DNA of 64,000 bases from Pontederia crassipes (taxonomy: Eukaryota > Streptophyta > Magnoliopsida > Commelinales > Pontederiaceae): positions 11,127,501 through 11,191,500 of the forward strand of contig CM060195.1 of the NCBI GenBank assembly GCA_030549335.1, read 5' to 3'. The notes below the pieces were generated by a model, which ran no database searches, had not been told where the DNA came from, and was given only the letters and a program-made list of their open reading frames with translations. Positions 12,501-23,434 of the stretch are shown here, piece by piece; the stretch's first letter is position 1; each line of letters opens with the position of its first letter. Position numbers and translations under genes: made by a program.

Positions 12501-15500
12501 ACAAGACGGAGGGAAATAAAAAGCACATCACCATGCTCACAAGATCAACAACACATTTCTCCATGTCACCCTATCTTTGGTGGAAGATATTGAAGACGAG
12601 ATAAAAAAATAAAGACAAAAAGTTCACAAGAGGAATGCAAAACTGAAGGATAGATAAATATCACTCATATTCATGCATTTACCTCTTGGTTCTTTCCTTC
12701 ATGATCACTAAAAAATAACACAAAAGGAGGAGAAATCTATATGATTAGGGCAAGAAAAAACAAAACCAGCATCATTAAGCATCAAGGAGTAGTAATATGT
12801 TTACACATACAGAGGCACCCTATCTATATTTATGCACTCTATTTACAAGTAAAAGTTCAGATCATGAAGGAGAAAATAATCAGCAAAGATTGTGATCCTA
12901 ACTATACATGCAAAACTTTCAAATTTGTTGATAACATTGGGACAGAGTGCTTCTTTCGTAACAAGCATAACACAAGATAGTGGGGAATAAAAGCACACCT
13001 CCATGCACAATAGATCGACAACACATTTCTCCATGTCAGCATAGAAGATATCAAAGACAAAATATAAAAACGACAGATAAATATCACTCGAAGTTCACAA
13101 GATATCGAACAGATAAATATCAATTGTATTCATGCATTATCTACCCCTTGCCTTCATGGTCACTAGAAAATAACACAAAAGAAAACAAATCTTTATGTAT
13201 AGTGCTAAAGGATTAGGGAAATAAAAAACAAAACCTGCAACATTATCTAGCAAAGACTAGGATGATTTACCCATCCACAAACATCCTATCGATATTTATG
13301 CTCAGTACTTACAAGGAGAAGTTAAAATCATGAAGGAGAAAATAATCATCTGAGATATTGTGATCCATCCTATAGAGCAAAACTTTCAAATTTGTTGAAA
13401 ACATTGTAACACATGACTTCTTTCATAACAAGAGCATGAAACAAGATGGAGAGGAAAAAAAACACACCGCTAGCACAAGAGATCAAGAACACATTTCTCC
13501 ATGTCACACTATCTTGGGTGGAAGGTATCACAAAAAAGATAGAAAAACAAAGACGAGAAGTTCACAAGTGGAATGTAAAACTAAAGGACTGATAAATATC
13601 ACTAATATTCATGCAATGACCTCCTCGCTCTTGACTTTATGATCACTAGAAAATAACGCAAAAGGAGAAATATTTATGCTTAGAGATAACGGATCAGGGA
13701 AAAAAAACCAAACCAGTGCCATTAACTAGCAAGGAATAAGATGGTTTACCCATCCAGAGGCATCCTATCAACATTTATGTTCTCTATTTAGAAGGAAAAA
13801 TTAAGATCATGAAGGAGGAAATAATCAGCAGAGATATTTCTTATCGATGCAAAACTTTCAAATCAGTTGAAAACATTAGAACACAGGGCTTCTTTCATAA
13901 CAAGGGCATGAAAAAAAAACAAGAACATGAAACAAGATGGAGGGGAAAAAGCGCTCCGCCATGCACAAGAGATCAAAAGCACATTTCTCCTTGTCACCAT
14001 ATCATAGGTGGAAGTTATCGAAGACAAGATAGGAGAACAAAGATGAAAAATTCACAAGTGGAACGCAAAACTAATGGAAAAATAAATATCACTCTTATTC
14101 ATGCATTTACCTCCTCGCTCTTGCCTTCATAATCACTAAAAAATAATACAAAAGAAGGAGAAATATTTATGAATAATGCTAATAGATCAGGAAAAGAAAA
14201 AATAGAACCAGCGTCATTAACCAGCAAGGACTGATATGATTCCCCATCCAAAGGCATCCTATCTATATTTATGCTCTCTATTTACATGGAAAATTAAGAT
14301 TATGAAGGAGAAAATAATCAGCAAAGATATAGTGTCCATCCTATCAATGCAAAACTTTCAAATCAATTCATAACATTGAATCAGAGGGCTTCTTCCATAT
14401 CAAGAGCATGAAACAAGGTGGAAGGGGAAAAAAGCACACCGCCATGTACAAGATAAGATACAAAAACAAAGACGAGAAGTTCACAAGCGGCCTGCAAAAC
14501 TAAAGGATTGATAAATATCATTTGTATTCATGCATATACCTCCTCGCTATTTCCTTCATGACCAGTAGAAAATAACTAGGGGTGTTCACGGGTCGGTTTT
14601 GACCCGACCCGACCACGGATCCGACCCGATCCGTCCGATTTTGATCAGGTCGGGTCGGGTCACCCCATTTTTTTAAGGCCGGGTCGGGTTGGATCGGGTC
14701 GGGTGGTTTCGGGTTACTCGACCACTATACTTTTATCTATTATTTAATATAAAAATATTATATAATATTTATTTTAAAAGCATAAAATAACTTATTCAGC
14801 ATTTAAACATTATATTACACATTTAAAATATTTATTTATTTTTTTGTACATAATATAGGTTGAAAAATAAAAAATTTAAAAACAAATAAAAAAATGGGTC
14901 TTCGGGTCGGGTCGGGTTGACTCGGGTCGGAAAATTCCGACCCGTACCCGACCCGACCCATGGTCAGGTCGGGATCGGCGACCCGACCACGGATCCGACT
15001 AGACCCAAACTGCTTTGGGTCGGGTCGGGTCGTCGGGTTCGCGGCTCGACCCAACCCGCTGAACACCTAAAAATAACACAAAAGGAGAAATCTTTATGCT
15101 TAGCAAAAAAATGGATCACGAAAAGAAAAACAAAACCAACGTCCAACATGGACTAAGATGTTTTACCCATCCAAAGGCATCCTATCTATCTATATTTATG
15201 CTTTCTATTTACATGGAAAAGTTAAGATCATGAAGGAGTAAACAATCAGTAAAGATATTATGATCCTTCCTATCGATGCAAAAATTTCAAATCAATTGAA
15301 AACATTGGAATACAGGGCTTCTTACATAACAAGAGCATGAAACAATATGGAGGGGAATAAAAAGCATGCTGCCATGCACAAGAAATCGACAACACATTTC
15401 TCCATGTCACCATAGAAGATATCGGATACAATAAAGAAAAACGAAGATGAAAAGTTCACAAGGGGAATAAAAAGCATGACTACAATGCACAAGAGATCAA

Positions 15501-15540
15501 CAACACATTTCTCCATGTCACCTTCTTGTGCTTAGAAGCA
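9561..15540. repeat. satellite-like tandem array, about 465-bp monomers with higher-order structure
   Basis: A landmark of the type TAAGATGGTTTACCCATCC followed by GGCATCCTATCTATATTTAT recurs near 9960, 10466, 10890, 11366, 11819, 12321, 12795, 13259, 13738, 14233 and 15155. Spacing is 424-506 bp, once the 493-bp MITE is removed from the last interval. Other constant parts are TGCAAAACTTTCAAATCAGT, AACAAGAGCATGAAACAAG and CAACACATTTCTCCATGTCA. The segment near 9690-10470 is nearly repeated near 11550-12325, an offset of about 1.86 kb or four monomers, including a shared TTTTTTAGAAGATC insertion. The ORFs of 60-107 codons in the array differ in frame and length from unit to unit and are not treated as genes. 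Confidence 0.88.
14577..15069. mobile_element. hAT-type MITE, 493 bp, rich in GGGTCGGGTCGG
   Basis: An exact 8-bp duplication AAAATAAC flanks the element (14569-14576 and 15070-15077). The ends are imperfect inverted repeats: TAGGGGTGTTCACGGGT at the left and TAGGTGTTCAGCGGGTT read from the right. Both arms are filled with GGGTC/GACCC repeats around an AT-rich centre, so the single strand could fold into a long hairpin. 8-bp duplications with TAGGGGTGTTCA-like ends are typical of plant hAT MITEs. The surrounding sequence is one satellite monomer that reads through uninterrupted in the homologous unit near 10810. Confidence 0.9.
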
Positions 15541-16499
15541 AACAAATTATTCTTCTCATAGAATACAGGATAGCAAGATCTTTTGCCAAAAGGTGACCTA
15601 CAAGATTAAGATGCCAATGTGAATAAGTGTAAACATCTGAATTTACTTGTCATTGCTAAAGTTGACATAGTTATCCCAAGTGTTTCTGCAGAAAAGAGTG
15701 TATCAAGAGAGCTCTACACAAAAGAATGCAAAATCACTATTTGTGATAATCATGCAAATGACGTTTGCAGTAGAATGTCCGAACAGAAAACTAAATGCAT
15801 AACTGAAGAAGGTGGAGGCAACATAACTTAAAGCCTATTTTGAAGTCCAAATAGAAAACTAAATGCATACCTGAAGAATAAGAACAATAGAAACTATCAG
15901 GATCGCCCTTCAACAAAAATAGCAATGCCAGAATCTACCAAGCCTTCTTATATCAGGACAAATTTTCGAGCACCCCAATAACCAAACCATGCTCTAGCAA
16001 GAACAAGGCACATCAGACGAAGCATACCCAATTGCATTTCAACTATGATTATTAGAAGTGATAAGCTAATAGACGGTCCATTCAGCAAAATAAAATAAAA
16101 AAAGAAAACAAGTGAAATTCAACAAATGACCCTACAAGGGAAGTAGCATGACCATGAATTTGTTAAACATGGAATTAAGTAACAATCATTTGGAAGAAAA
16201 AAGTCAAAGCCTTTTTTGTCCTCTTTTCCTTTCTCATCTTTCAAGGGTTAAAGCTGGATGTTAGGACCTTAGTAATACAATGAACACTTCTCAAAAAATA
16301 ATAATAATACAATGAGCAACCACAATAGTCGTAAGTATAACAGCAACACAATAGTCGTAAGTATAACAGCAACCACAATAGTCATAAGTATAACAACAAC
16401 ACACTTCTCAATTTTTCTTTTCCAATAGACTTATGCTAAATAGTTTTTATCACATAGTGACTTTTCTTCAATTTTTCTTTTCCAAGGTGATGAAATTTG
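15541..16499. other. unassigned sequence with a 26-27 bp mini-repeat
   Basis: No recognisable gene. The 71-codon frame at 15619-15831 has no motif I know and no supporting context. At 16321, 16347 and 16374 a unit CACAATAGTCGTAAGTATAA is repeated three times in tandem, with 26-27 bp spacing. This part may belong to the decayed downstream half of the copia element to its right, but I cannot show that. Confidence 0.4.
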
Positions 16500-17569
16500 A
16501 TGCATCGCTGGTCATGTGTCTTGAGCACCCACTCATGGCTATTAGCTATTAGACATATGTAAACTTCTTCATCATCACTTGATGAGGTGTTTGAATCATT
16601 TTCTTCATTTTTGCTTTCATCCCAAGTTGCTTGAAGAGCTTTTTTCTTTCTTCTTAGATTTTCTCCATCTTTTTACTTTTTGATCAAATTTGGACACTCA
16701 TTTTTATAATGTCCAACTGTTTGCATTCAAAGCAAGTTATTTTTATTCTTTTTTGATGATGATCTTTTCTTGGTGAAGCCATTTCTCTTCTTTTGCTTTG
16801 CAAACTTGAGATATTTGTCAAGCTTCTTTGCATATAGGGCAAGCTTCTTGTAGTCAAAATCTTCATCTTCTTCATTTGTGTCTTCCTCATCTTTACTTGC
16901 TTTTAATACCAGAGTTTTTCTCTTTGGAGCATTTGCTTCTTCATCTTCCTTGATTCCGATCTCATATGTCAAGAGTGAACTTATAAGATCGTCGAAATCT
17001 AACTTGTTCAAGTCCTTCTCTTTGATCACGGTCCTCTTTATATGCCATCTGGAGGAGAGGGACTTGAGAAACTTTTTTATCTTTTGAGAGTTAGTTCTTG
17101 GCTTGCCCAAAGAAGCTAAGTCATTCACAATATCATTAAAACGGACAACCATCTCATTTATAGATTCATTTTCATGCATTTTGAAAGAATCGTATTGGTG
17201 ATTTAGAATGTTCCATCTAGATTCTTTAACTTTGTCAGTTCCTTCATGAGTGATAATAAGTTTCTTCCAAATTTCATTAGCACTTGAACAACTGGAAACC
17301 CGATTAAACTCCATCGGATCCAAAGCACAATCAAAAGTGTTTTTAGCCTTTCAATCAAGTTTTATCAAAAGCCTTTCTCTTTCGATATATTCGAAAGGAG
17401 ATTTTTCACGTAGATCAAAACCTTCCTAAACGACATCCCACATGTCAATATCAATAGAACAAACGTATGCTTGCATCCTAATTTTCCAATATGCAAAATT
17501 AGGCGCATTAAAAAGCGGAGGGCGATAAATCGATTGACCTTCGAAAAAACTGAAACCACTTGATGCCAT
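16500..17569 (-). pseudogene. copia gag polyprotein remnant (UBN2/gag domain, zinc knuckle)
   Basis: The natural start is the ATG at 17569 (MASSGFSFF), about 55 bp inside the LTR and primer site. The first part (FNAPNFAYWKIRM) is the usual copia gag N terminus. In-frame stops (TAG, TGA) follow before the long frame 17323-16727. That frame carries the UBN2-type core (ANEIWKKL, later MVVRFNDIVNDLASLGKP) and a lysine- and acid-rich C-terminal part. The CCHC zinc knuckle follows at about 16690-16740 but is split by a one-base frameshift between C-F-E-C and G-H-Y-K-N-E-C. An acidic tail with SSSDDEEVY ends near 16550. Protease, integrase and RT are absent, so the element is 3'-truncated and dead. 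Confidence 0.85.
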
Positions 17570-17610
17570 AGCTCTAAAGTTTTTTAAATCTAAAAAACAA
17601 GAGCAACCTT

Positions 17611-17621
17611 CTTTGATACCA
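17611..17621 (-). other. copia primer binding site (tRNA-iMet type)
   Basis: Minus-strand TGGTATCAAAG starts two bases after the LTR end. It matches the common plant copia primer site TGGTATCAGAGC, complementary to the 3' end of initiator tRNA-Met, with one change (G to A). Confidence 0.8.
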
Positions 17622-18429
17622 ATTGTAGGATCGAAAGCACCAAGAGGAGGGGGGTGAATTGGTATTTTAAAATCTTTTTTATAAAATCACTTTCGGAAAA
17701 TCACTAAAACAATCACAAGCAAATAATAAAAAAGGGAGCAAGAGAGCAAACACAGCGAGACACGATATGTTGACGAGGTTCGGCTCCAACTCTTTGGCCT
17801 ACGTCCCCGCTCCGACTTCTCGACCTCGAGACCGTCGGAGATTCACTATCTTTCTCTTTTCTTGTAGGGAGAGAACAACTCCTTTTATATCACACGCCTT
17901 CTTCTCCGCTCAAGAGGTAAGGCATTCCTCTTTTACAACGAGCTTTCAATCTTCACTAGATCAGAGAATAAAATTCCCTCTAACTCTCTTCTTTTACAAA
18001 ATTTTCACACTCAAAATTAGGAAGAGAAAAGGGAAGAACTTGCAAATTTGGGCTCAAGAACTTGAAATACTCTTTTGAATAGTCTTGCTTGTTTGGATAA
18101 GTTTTCTTCAAGCTTTGGCACTCCTTTTATAGTGTTGTACATGCGAGAATTTCGTCCAGATGGATTTTCATGATTTTCTCCTAAAAAAATAGTCGTTACT
18201 GTTCATCTGGAACTTTGACCGATCGCTGCATTAATGGGCCGATCGACCGGTCAATATAATCATTGCAGCATATTTGTTACCTTTCTGAGCTGTCCGGTCG
18301 ATCGGTCCTTCTACCGAAACGTCAATCGTTATAGTTTCGACTTTTTCTAAAATTCATCCTTTACTGTTCGGCCGACCGGTGCAATGACCGGAACATCGAT
18401 CGGTATAGTCTCGACTTTTTCTGAATTCG

Positions 18430-21400
18430 TGATCACTTGCTGATCACTATATGTTTCTAACCCATTTTAGATGCATTTTATACATATCGAGTCCCACTTT
18501 TGCCTATATTTTGGCCAATTATACTTGGAATGCATACATTGTGATAACTAGTTGATATTCCTCATTTCATACTTATTTCCATGTGTATAGAGGTTCTGAA
18601 ATGCCAAAATCCATTAATATTTAAATTCTATGCCAAGTTATCATTTTGAGGACAAGTTATCATTTCCATATGTCAAGTTATCATTATTTTGAGTGAACTA
18701 ATTTTCAATGGTTTTCTTGCCCTAAATCCATCATTATCATGAATAAATCATATTTGGATAGTCACATCTCAACTTGTGCAGAGTTTTAAGTCCATTTGAA
18801 CAAGTTATAATTTTTCCTTTGCCAAGTTATCGTTAAAGGGCAATTCTATCATTTTGACATGCAAAACCATTTATTCTGCACAAAGGGCTTCAGCAATCAT
18901 CTTGTTACTGTTTTAACTCATTGCTGATCAAATTTCATCACATTTGGATAACCACAACTCAAGTTATCACTAGGTATCATTTTTAAGTCATATAAGTTAT
19001 CGTTTTTGGGCACCCAAGTTATCATTCCTTAGAAATCTCATTCATATTTGATTTCTTACCTCACACCTGTCACTCTAATCCATTTGATGCCTGAAATGCT
19101 TTGAATCACTTGCATTTAGATAATTTCCATGATTTGTGACAAATTATTATTCCGAGCCCCTAAATTCATTAATATCGATATAAGTTATCACTCCTGCACA
19201 GCACCCAACTTCATTTGATATCTGAGCTAGCAACTATCATTATCTTGATCTTTATTTGTCAAAACACCATTCAAGGGCTTTGATGCTTGCTGTTTTGGGA
19301 TTTATAGCAGGGAAAAAGGTGGCCAAAAAGTGAAAAAAGTAGGGGGGGACCATCTAATTTTTCCTGCACAAAAAGGAATCTGCAGCTGGAATTCTGGCAG
19401 TGGACATGTGTCTTAATCAGGGCTTGGAAGAATGTTCTGATGCTGATCAAAGGGTGGAGAGGAGTCATATAAAAGGTGGAATTTCTGGAGGAGGAAGGGG
19501 GGCTGGACATTCAGGGTTTGGAGGAAGGGTTTCTGCTGGTTTTGGAGCTGGAGCTGCTGCTGTGGAGCTGCTGGCCGAGAGACTTCAAGCCTTATGATTT
19601 GTAACTGTTCTTCATTCCATTTGATGTCAAGTTCTGTAAATATGAGGAGCTAAACTCCATTTCTTTTAGGATAGGGTAGTAGTTTAGATTAGTTTTGGAT
19701 GGATATGGACATAACTATAATCTTGCACTGAATTCATTCCTGGTTTTCAAATTTCAGAAATATCCTATATTGATTTATGCTATGCTATCATTAGATCCAT
19801 TTGTAATTGATGACTGAGAAGTCTTATTTGATCTAATCATCTTTCAGGAATGAATTAAGAGATAGTATCAGATTCCTGGATTTCATTTTATTGTAATCTG
19901 ATTTCTGATTTCCAGTTTTCTAAATTCCTAAATCTGATTTCTCAAGCTGGTTGAATCTGTTAATTATTCTAAATCTGATTTATTGGGCAACTAAAAGATT
20001 GCTAATGCCTCAATCTTATTCAGAGATGAATTAGGAAGTTTGGCATACTTTTGGCCCAAATCAAATTGTGTTTTCTGATTTCTGAATCTGATTCTGATTT
20101 TTGTGGCTGTTTGAACCTGCTCTTCACTCTAAATCTGATTAATTGAGTCCTTGGGAAGTTGCTATTGTTCCTATCTTATTCAGGAATGAATCTAGATGCT
20201 TGGACAATCATGTGACTCAAATCAGATTGTTCCACTGATTTCTGAAATGAAAACTTGAATTCTGATTTTTCTGATTTCTTATTGAAATCTGTTTTTACCA
20301 ATTGAGTCCCCTGATTTCTTTCAATCACTGATAAGTGAACTTTAGGGATGTCTTGCAGTCCAGAGATGGGTTAAGAATTAGTTGGTAAATCAGATTTCCA
20401 TTGATTTAAAATTTTGATTTCTGAAATACTGATTTCCTGGTTTCTAGTTTTCTGAATTTCCTAAACTTGATTTTTGAACTGTTGAATCTGTTTGTCATTA
20501 AGGATTGGATTAATTGAATGACTGAGAGGCTAATATTCCTCCCCTAATCTTATTCAGAAATGTATTAAGATGTTGACAACTTAAGATTCAAATCTATTTT
20601 TCCCCAAATCTGATTTCTGAATTTGTTCAGAAATATGTTTTTTCTGATTTCTTTGGATTGGAATCTGATTTGCCAAGTGAGCATCCTTACTTCATCAAAT
20701 CATCGAGAGGTGTACTCTGGAAATCTCTTGCAGTCCAGAGATGGATCAAGAGGCATTTGGCAAGCCTAAATTCTAAGGGTTTTGTTGCTGATTTTCCTTA
20801 ATTGCAGAATTTTGTTTTCTAATTTCATTTGAATTCTAATTTCCATTGTTAAGCCTCATTTTAATCCACTACTGAGAGGTAGTTTTAAGGCCATTCTTGA
20901 GAGTCAGAGATGCCCCAAGGAGCATTGGACAATCACTGAATTCCCCCCTTTTTGATAGGATGTTTCTTAACCCCCTTAATTGTAGTTTTGTGTGGATTTC
21001 ATTCTATTTTGCAACCGAGAGGTTGAATTAAAATCCCCCTGGAATTCAGAGGTGAATCAAGGAGCACAAGCACCATATTTGGGTAGATTTCATCCTGGTT
21101 TGATTGATTAGAATGATTCCATCTTTTTATGATTGTAATTACAAGTTATCATTCCAAAGTTTCTTTGAATAGTAAAAATCAGCATTGAGCTTTCAATTGC
21201 ATTCAATGATAACTTAATTTTCAGTGAGGATCCTCTTTTGATTCAACCTAACTAACAAATATATGATCATATATTGCTTAGTTAAAGACTAATTGAGTTG
21301 TGAGAGCAACTACATTTCAAGTTGAATCTAAAGTGGATATTTAATGATAACTTGATCCTATCCATCCTTAATTAATGTTGATGAACCCCAAATCCTAGAA

Positions 21401-21655
21401 GAACCTTCCTCATTGATAGTTAAACCTTTCTAGCCACTAATAAAAAATCTATTTTTTTGCTATCTTAATTAGGATTAATCTAAACTATTTGTAGGTAGTC
21501 TACGACTTTAAATCTTTGTGGATACGACAACCTGAGTCTACTACAACTTACCTGTGCACTTGCAGCTAGTGAGTTGGGAGACCAAAAATTGAAAAATTGA
21601 CTCTTTTCTTTAATTTCAGCAAGTTATCACTACTCAATCCCAAATATCACTATCA
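18430..21655 (+). mobile_element. solo LTR of the Athila-like family, 3226 bp
   Basis: The sequence begins TGATCACTTGC and ends ATATCACTATCA. It is flanked by the exact 5-bp duplication ATTCG (18425-18429 and 21656-21660). It is collinear with the complement of the two LTRs of the full element at 47827-60249, including the final TTAATTTCAGCAAGTTATCACT segment, but there is no internal region. This is the expected product of unequal recombination between LTRs. It lies inside the copia LTR, whose sequence continues on both sides. ORFs inside (for example 19271-19597) match regions of the LTR and are not genes. Confidence 0.95.
19810..21070 (+). repeat. about eight degenerate ~170-bp repeats inside the LTR
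   Basis: A landmark of the form ACTGAGAGG, followed about 40 bp later by CAGAGATGAATTAAG-like sequence, recurs near 19812, 19990, 20148, 20328, 20520, 20702, 20872 and 21015 (spacing 143-192 bp). Between landmarks the sequence is rich in AATCTGATTTC. The same structure appears, inverted, in the LTRs at about 48160-49250 and 57820-58900. Confidence 0.7.
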
Positions 21656-21936
21656 ATTCGTCCCTATGCTGTTCGGTCGACCGGTCTAACGATTGGATCA
21701 TCGACCGGTACAATCTTGACATTTCTTCTGCTTGATATCAATCGATCGGTCTTCATAATCGGTCGACCGATCAGTCGACCGGTTGTATGCTAAAATTTCA
21801 TTTTTGTCATTTTAATCGTCGATTTCTTCTGCAACTGAGATCATATCAATTCTACACCTTCATATTATCACTTGAGCATAAATTAGTACCTTTTATATCC
21901 AATTTGATTTGTTATTATCAAAACATGGGATTCAAT

Positions 21937-22600
21937 AGTTGGCTTCTAAGGATACCTGAAATTCATTAAATAGCATCTGTCTCGTGGCATAAGGAACTTC
22001 CCTCAATGTAATCCACGCATCAGTATACCTATGTCGCAACACCTTAGTAGCTGTGGCAGCCGTAGGTTTCGATGGTACAAACCTTTAAGAATACGAAAGT
22101 ATAAAATGCGATGGGTGAATCACAAAATGAATAAGGATTCGAAAGACATAAAATAACACTTACCCTAAATTATCATCTGGCTGTAAGTATGCTTTGTGCA
22201 CATGATTTGACGAAGCTACGTCTGAGGGTTCCACGGAATCAAGAGCTCTAACGGGTTCTTCCTGCAATTGTGTCTCCAGGTCCGCAATATCAGCGTGAGA
22301 GGAAGGAGCCGGCGGAGGAGATTGACGTTCTATTATTTGAACGCCCGTGACTAATCTAGGAGCCAGCGGAGGAGAATTATCTTTCTCGACGATCTTCTCT
22401 TTTCCCTTATTTTTTCTTTTACTAAAATGAAACATCTGATACAAAATTTAATGCACTTCAAATTTACAATTGATACAAAACTTTAATTTGACAACGTTTC
22501 GACCTGACTATGTTCGGCTACGTCTTGGGTCGCATCTTCAGGAACGAAATTGTACGTATAACTCAAGAACCAATTTCTAATATCCGGAGGCACTTATAAA
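21937..22600 (-). pseudogene. TNP1-like / Ptta-En-Spm second gene of CACTA, partial
   Basis: An upstream segment (VPPDIRNWFLSYTYNF, about 22600-22500) leads to a frame at 22444-22160 with a lysine-rich start (KRKNKGKEKIVEK), a proline-rich stretch and an acidic stretch. It then runs, probably across a short intron at about 22095-22160, into RHRYTDAWITLREVP and NEFQ. This fits the low-complexity N terminus and start of the plant Ptta/En/Spm transposase-like domain. It stops at the copia LTR boundary. The product would take part in binding subterminal repeats during CACTA transposition, but it is truncated here. Exon limits are inferred. Confidence 0.55.
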
Positions 22601-22652
22601 AAATAAACAAATTAATTTACTTATTTTTATGTGTAAAATTGTGATCATTATT

Positions 22653-23434
22653 TCAAATAAGAGGCAAATAATACATCTTTTTCACAGTCACTTGAGTCTT
22701 GTTAGTCACATTATATCGTTCGGTCCCACAAAATTTGCATTCATTTAGATTGATGACGTCGTCATAATATAACATACAACTATCGCGACAACAATCTATT
22801 TTAGTTGAGTTAAGACCAAGTTTACTAACCAATATTTTTGTCCTATAAAAATTTTCAGGAATGCAAGCCCCAGTTGGTGTGACCTTTTTTAAAATATCTA
22901 GATATGCATCAAAACATGCTTGTGAAATATTGTAATCTACTTTCAGATTCAACAATCTAACAGTAAGTGATAGTTCTGAATGACTTTTATACCCGGGCAT
23001 AAGGGTTGGCTCGAAGCGTTTAGCAACTCATAAAAATCTCTTGCTTCTGGATTTGGTGTCTCTTCATCTTGCTCAAACCTAATATTCCCATACTAAGTTG
23101 CAATTGTGTTATAAACTAGTTGTTCGTATTGCGAAGTAAATCATTCATGAGGATCGACAAAATGGAGACCTGGATTTAGTACGCTTATTGAAGGTGCTCT
23201 TTCACCTAAATCATCCCATTGCCAATAATTTGGTTTGAACCCCTTCTATATAAGTGAACCTTAATTGTCTCTAGCCTTTGTAACTTTGTGCTAAGACATT
23301 TCAAGCAAGGGCACTTAATATGTTCCCTCCCATTGAAATTGCAAAGATTGACAAGCCACACTAGTGTAATAGTCAACGCCATCTATGAATTCTTGTGTCA
23401 CACCTCTACGACCAGGATTATTTTTATTGCACAT
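22653..23434 (-). pseudogene. CACTA TNP2 transposase, N-terminal part only
   Basis: From the ATG at 23434 the translation shows NPGRRGVTQEFIDGVDYY, then (frame shifted) KPNYWQWDDLGE. These resemble the transposase-associated domain that opens plant TNP2 proteins. The clean frame 23000-22653 carries KLGLNSTKIDCCRDSCMLYY followed by NECKFCGTERY, the conserved Cys-containing block at the start of the tnp2 family. Complete TNP2 proteins run to many hundreds of residues with a catalytic core after this block. Here the sequence passes directly to the second gene, so the core has been deleted. Multiple stops lie between the two parts. Confidence 0.8.

Larger units (their letters stand above)
16500..21934 (-). 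mobile_element. truncated Ty1/copia retrotransposon: 5' LTR, primer site and gag
   Basis: Reading on the minus strand, a 5' LTR runs from 21934 to 17624. It is interrupted by a solo LTR of another family and is about 1.1 kb without it. Then come two bases, a tRNA-iMet-like primer site and the gag remnant. The LTR ends in GATCCTACA at 17624 and its 5' edge at 21934 reads TGAATCCCATG. The sequence near 17640 (CACCAAGAGGAGGGGGGTGAATTGG) is a type seen at one end of many plant copia LTRs. Everything 3' of gag is missing. The right edge abuts CACTA transposase sequence, so the element appears to have inserted into that CACTA. Confidence 0.75.

Noticed and set aside
6363..14132. Many short ORFs (60-107 codons) in the tandem array
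   Set aside because: They fall at different frames in equivalent places of the repeat units, lack domains and contain unit-specific stops. They are repeat artefacts.
14836..15156. ORFs over the GGGTC-rich MITE
   Set aside because: They are translations of the simple repeat and inverted arms.
9561..15540. Regular repeats considered as a CRISPR array
   Set aside because: Units are about 465 bp with no short identical repeat/unique spacer pattern, and the context is a plant genome.
19271..19597. ORFs in the solo LTR
   Set aside because: Both strands are open and the sequence is LTR, with no family similarity.
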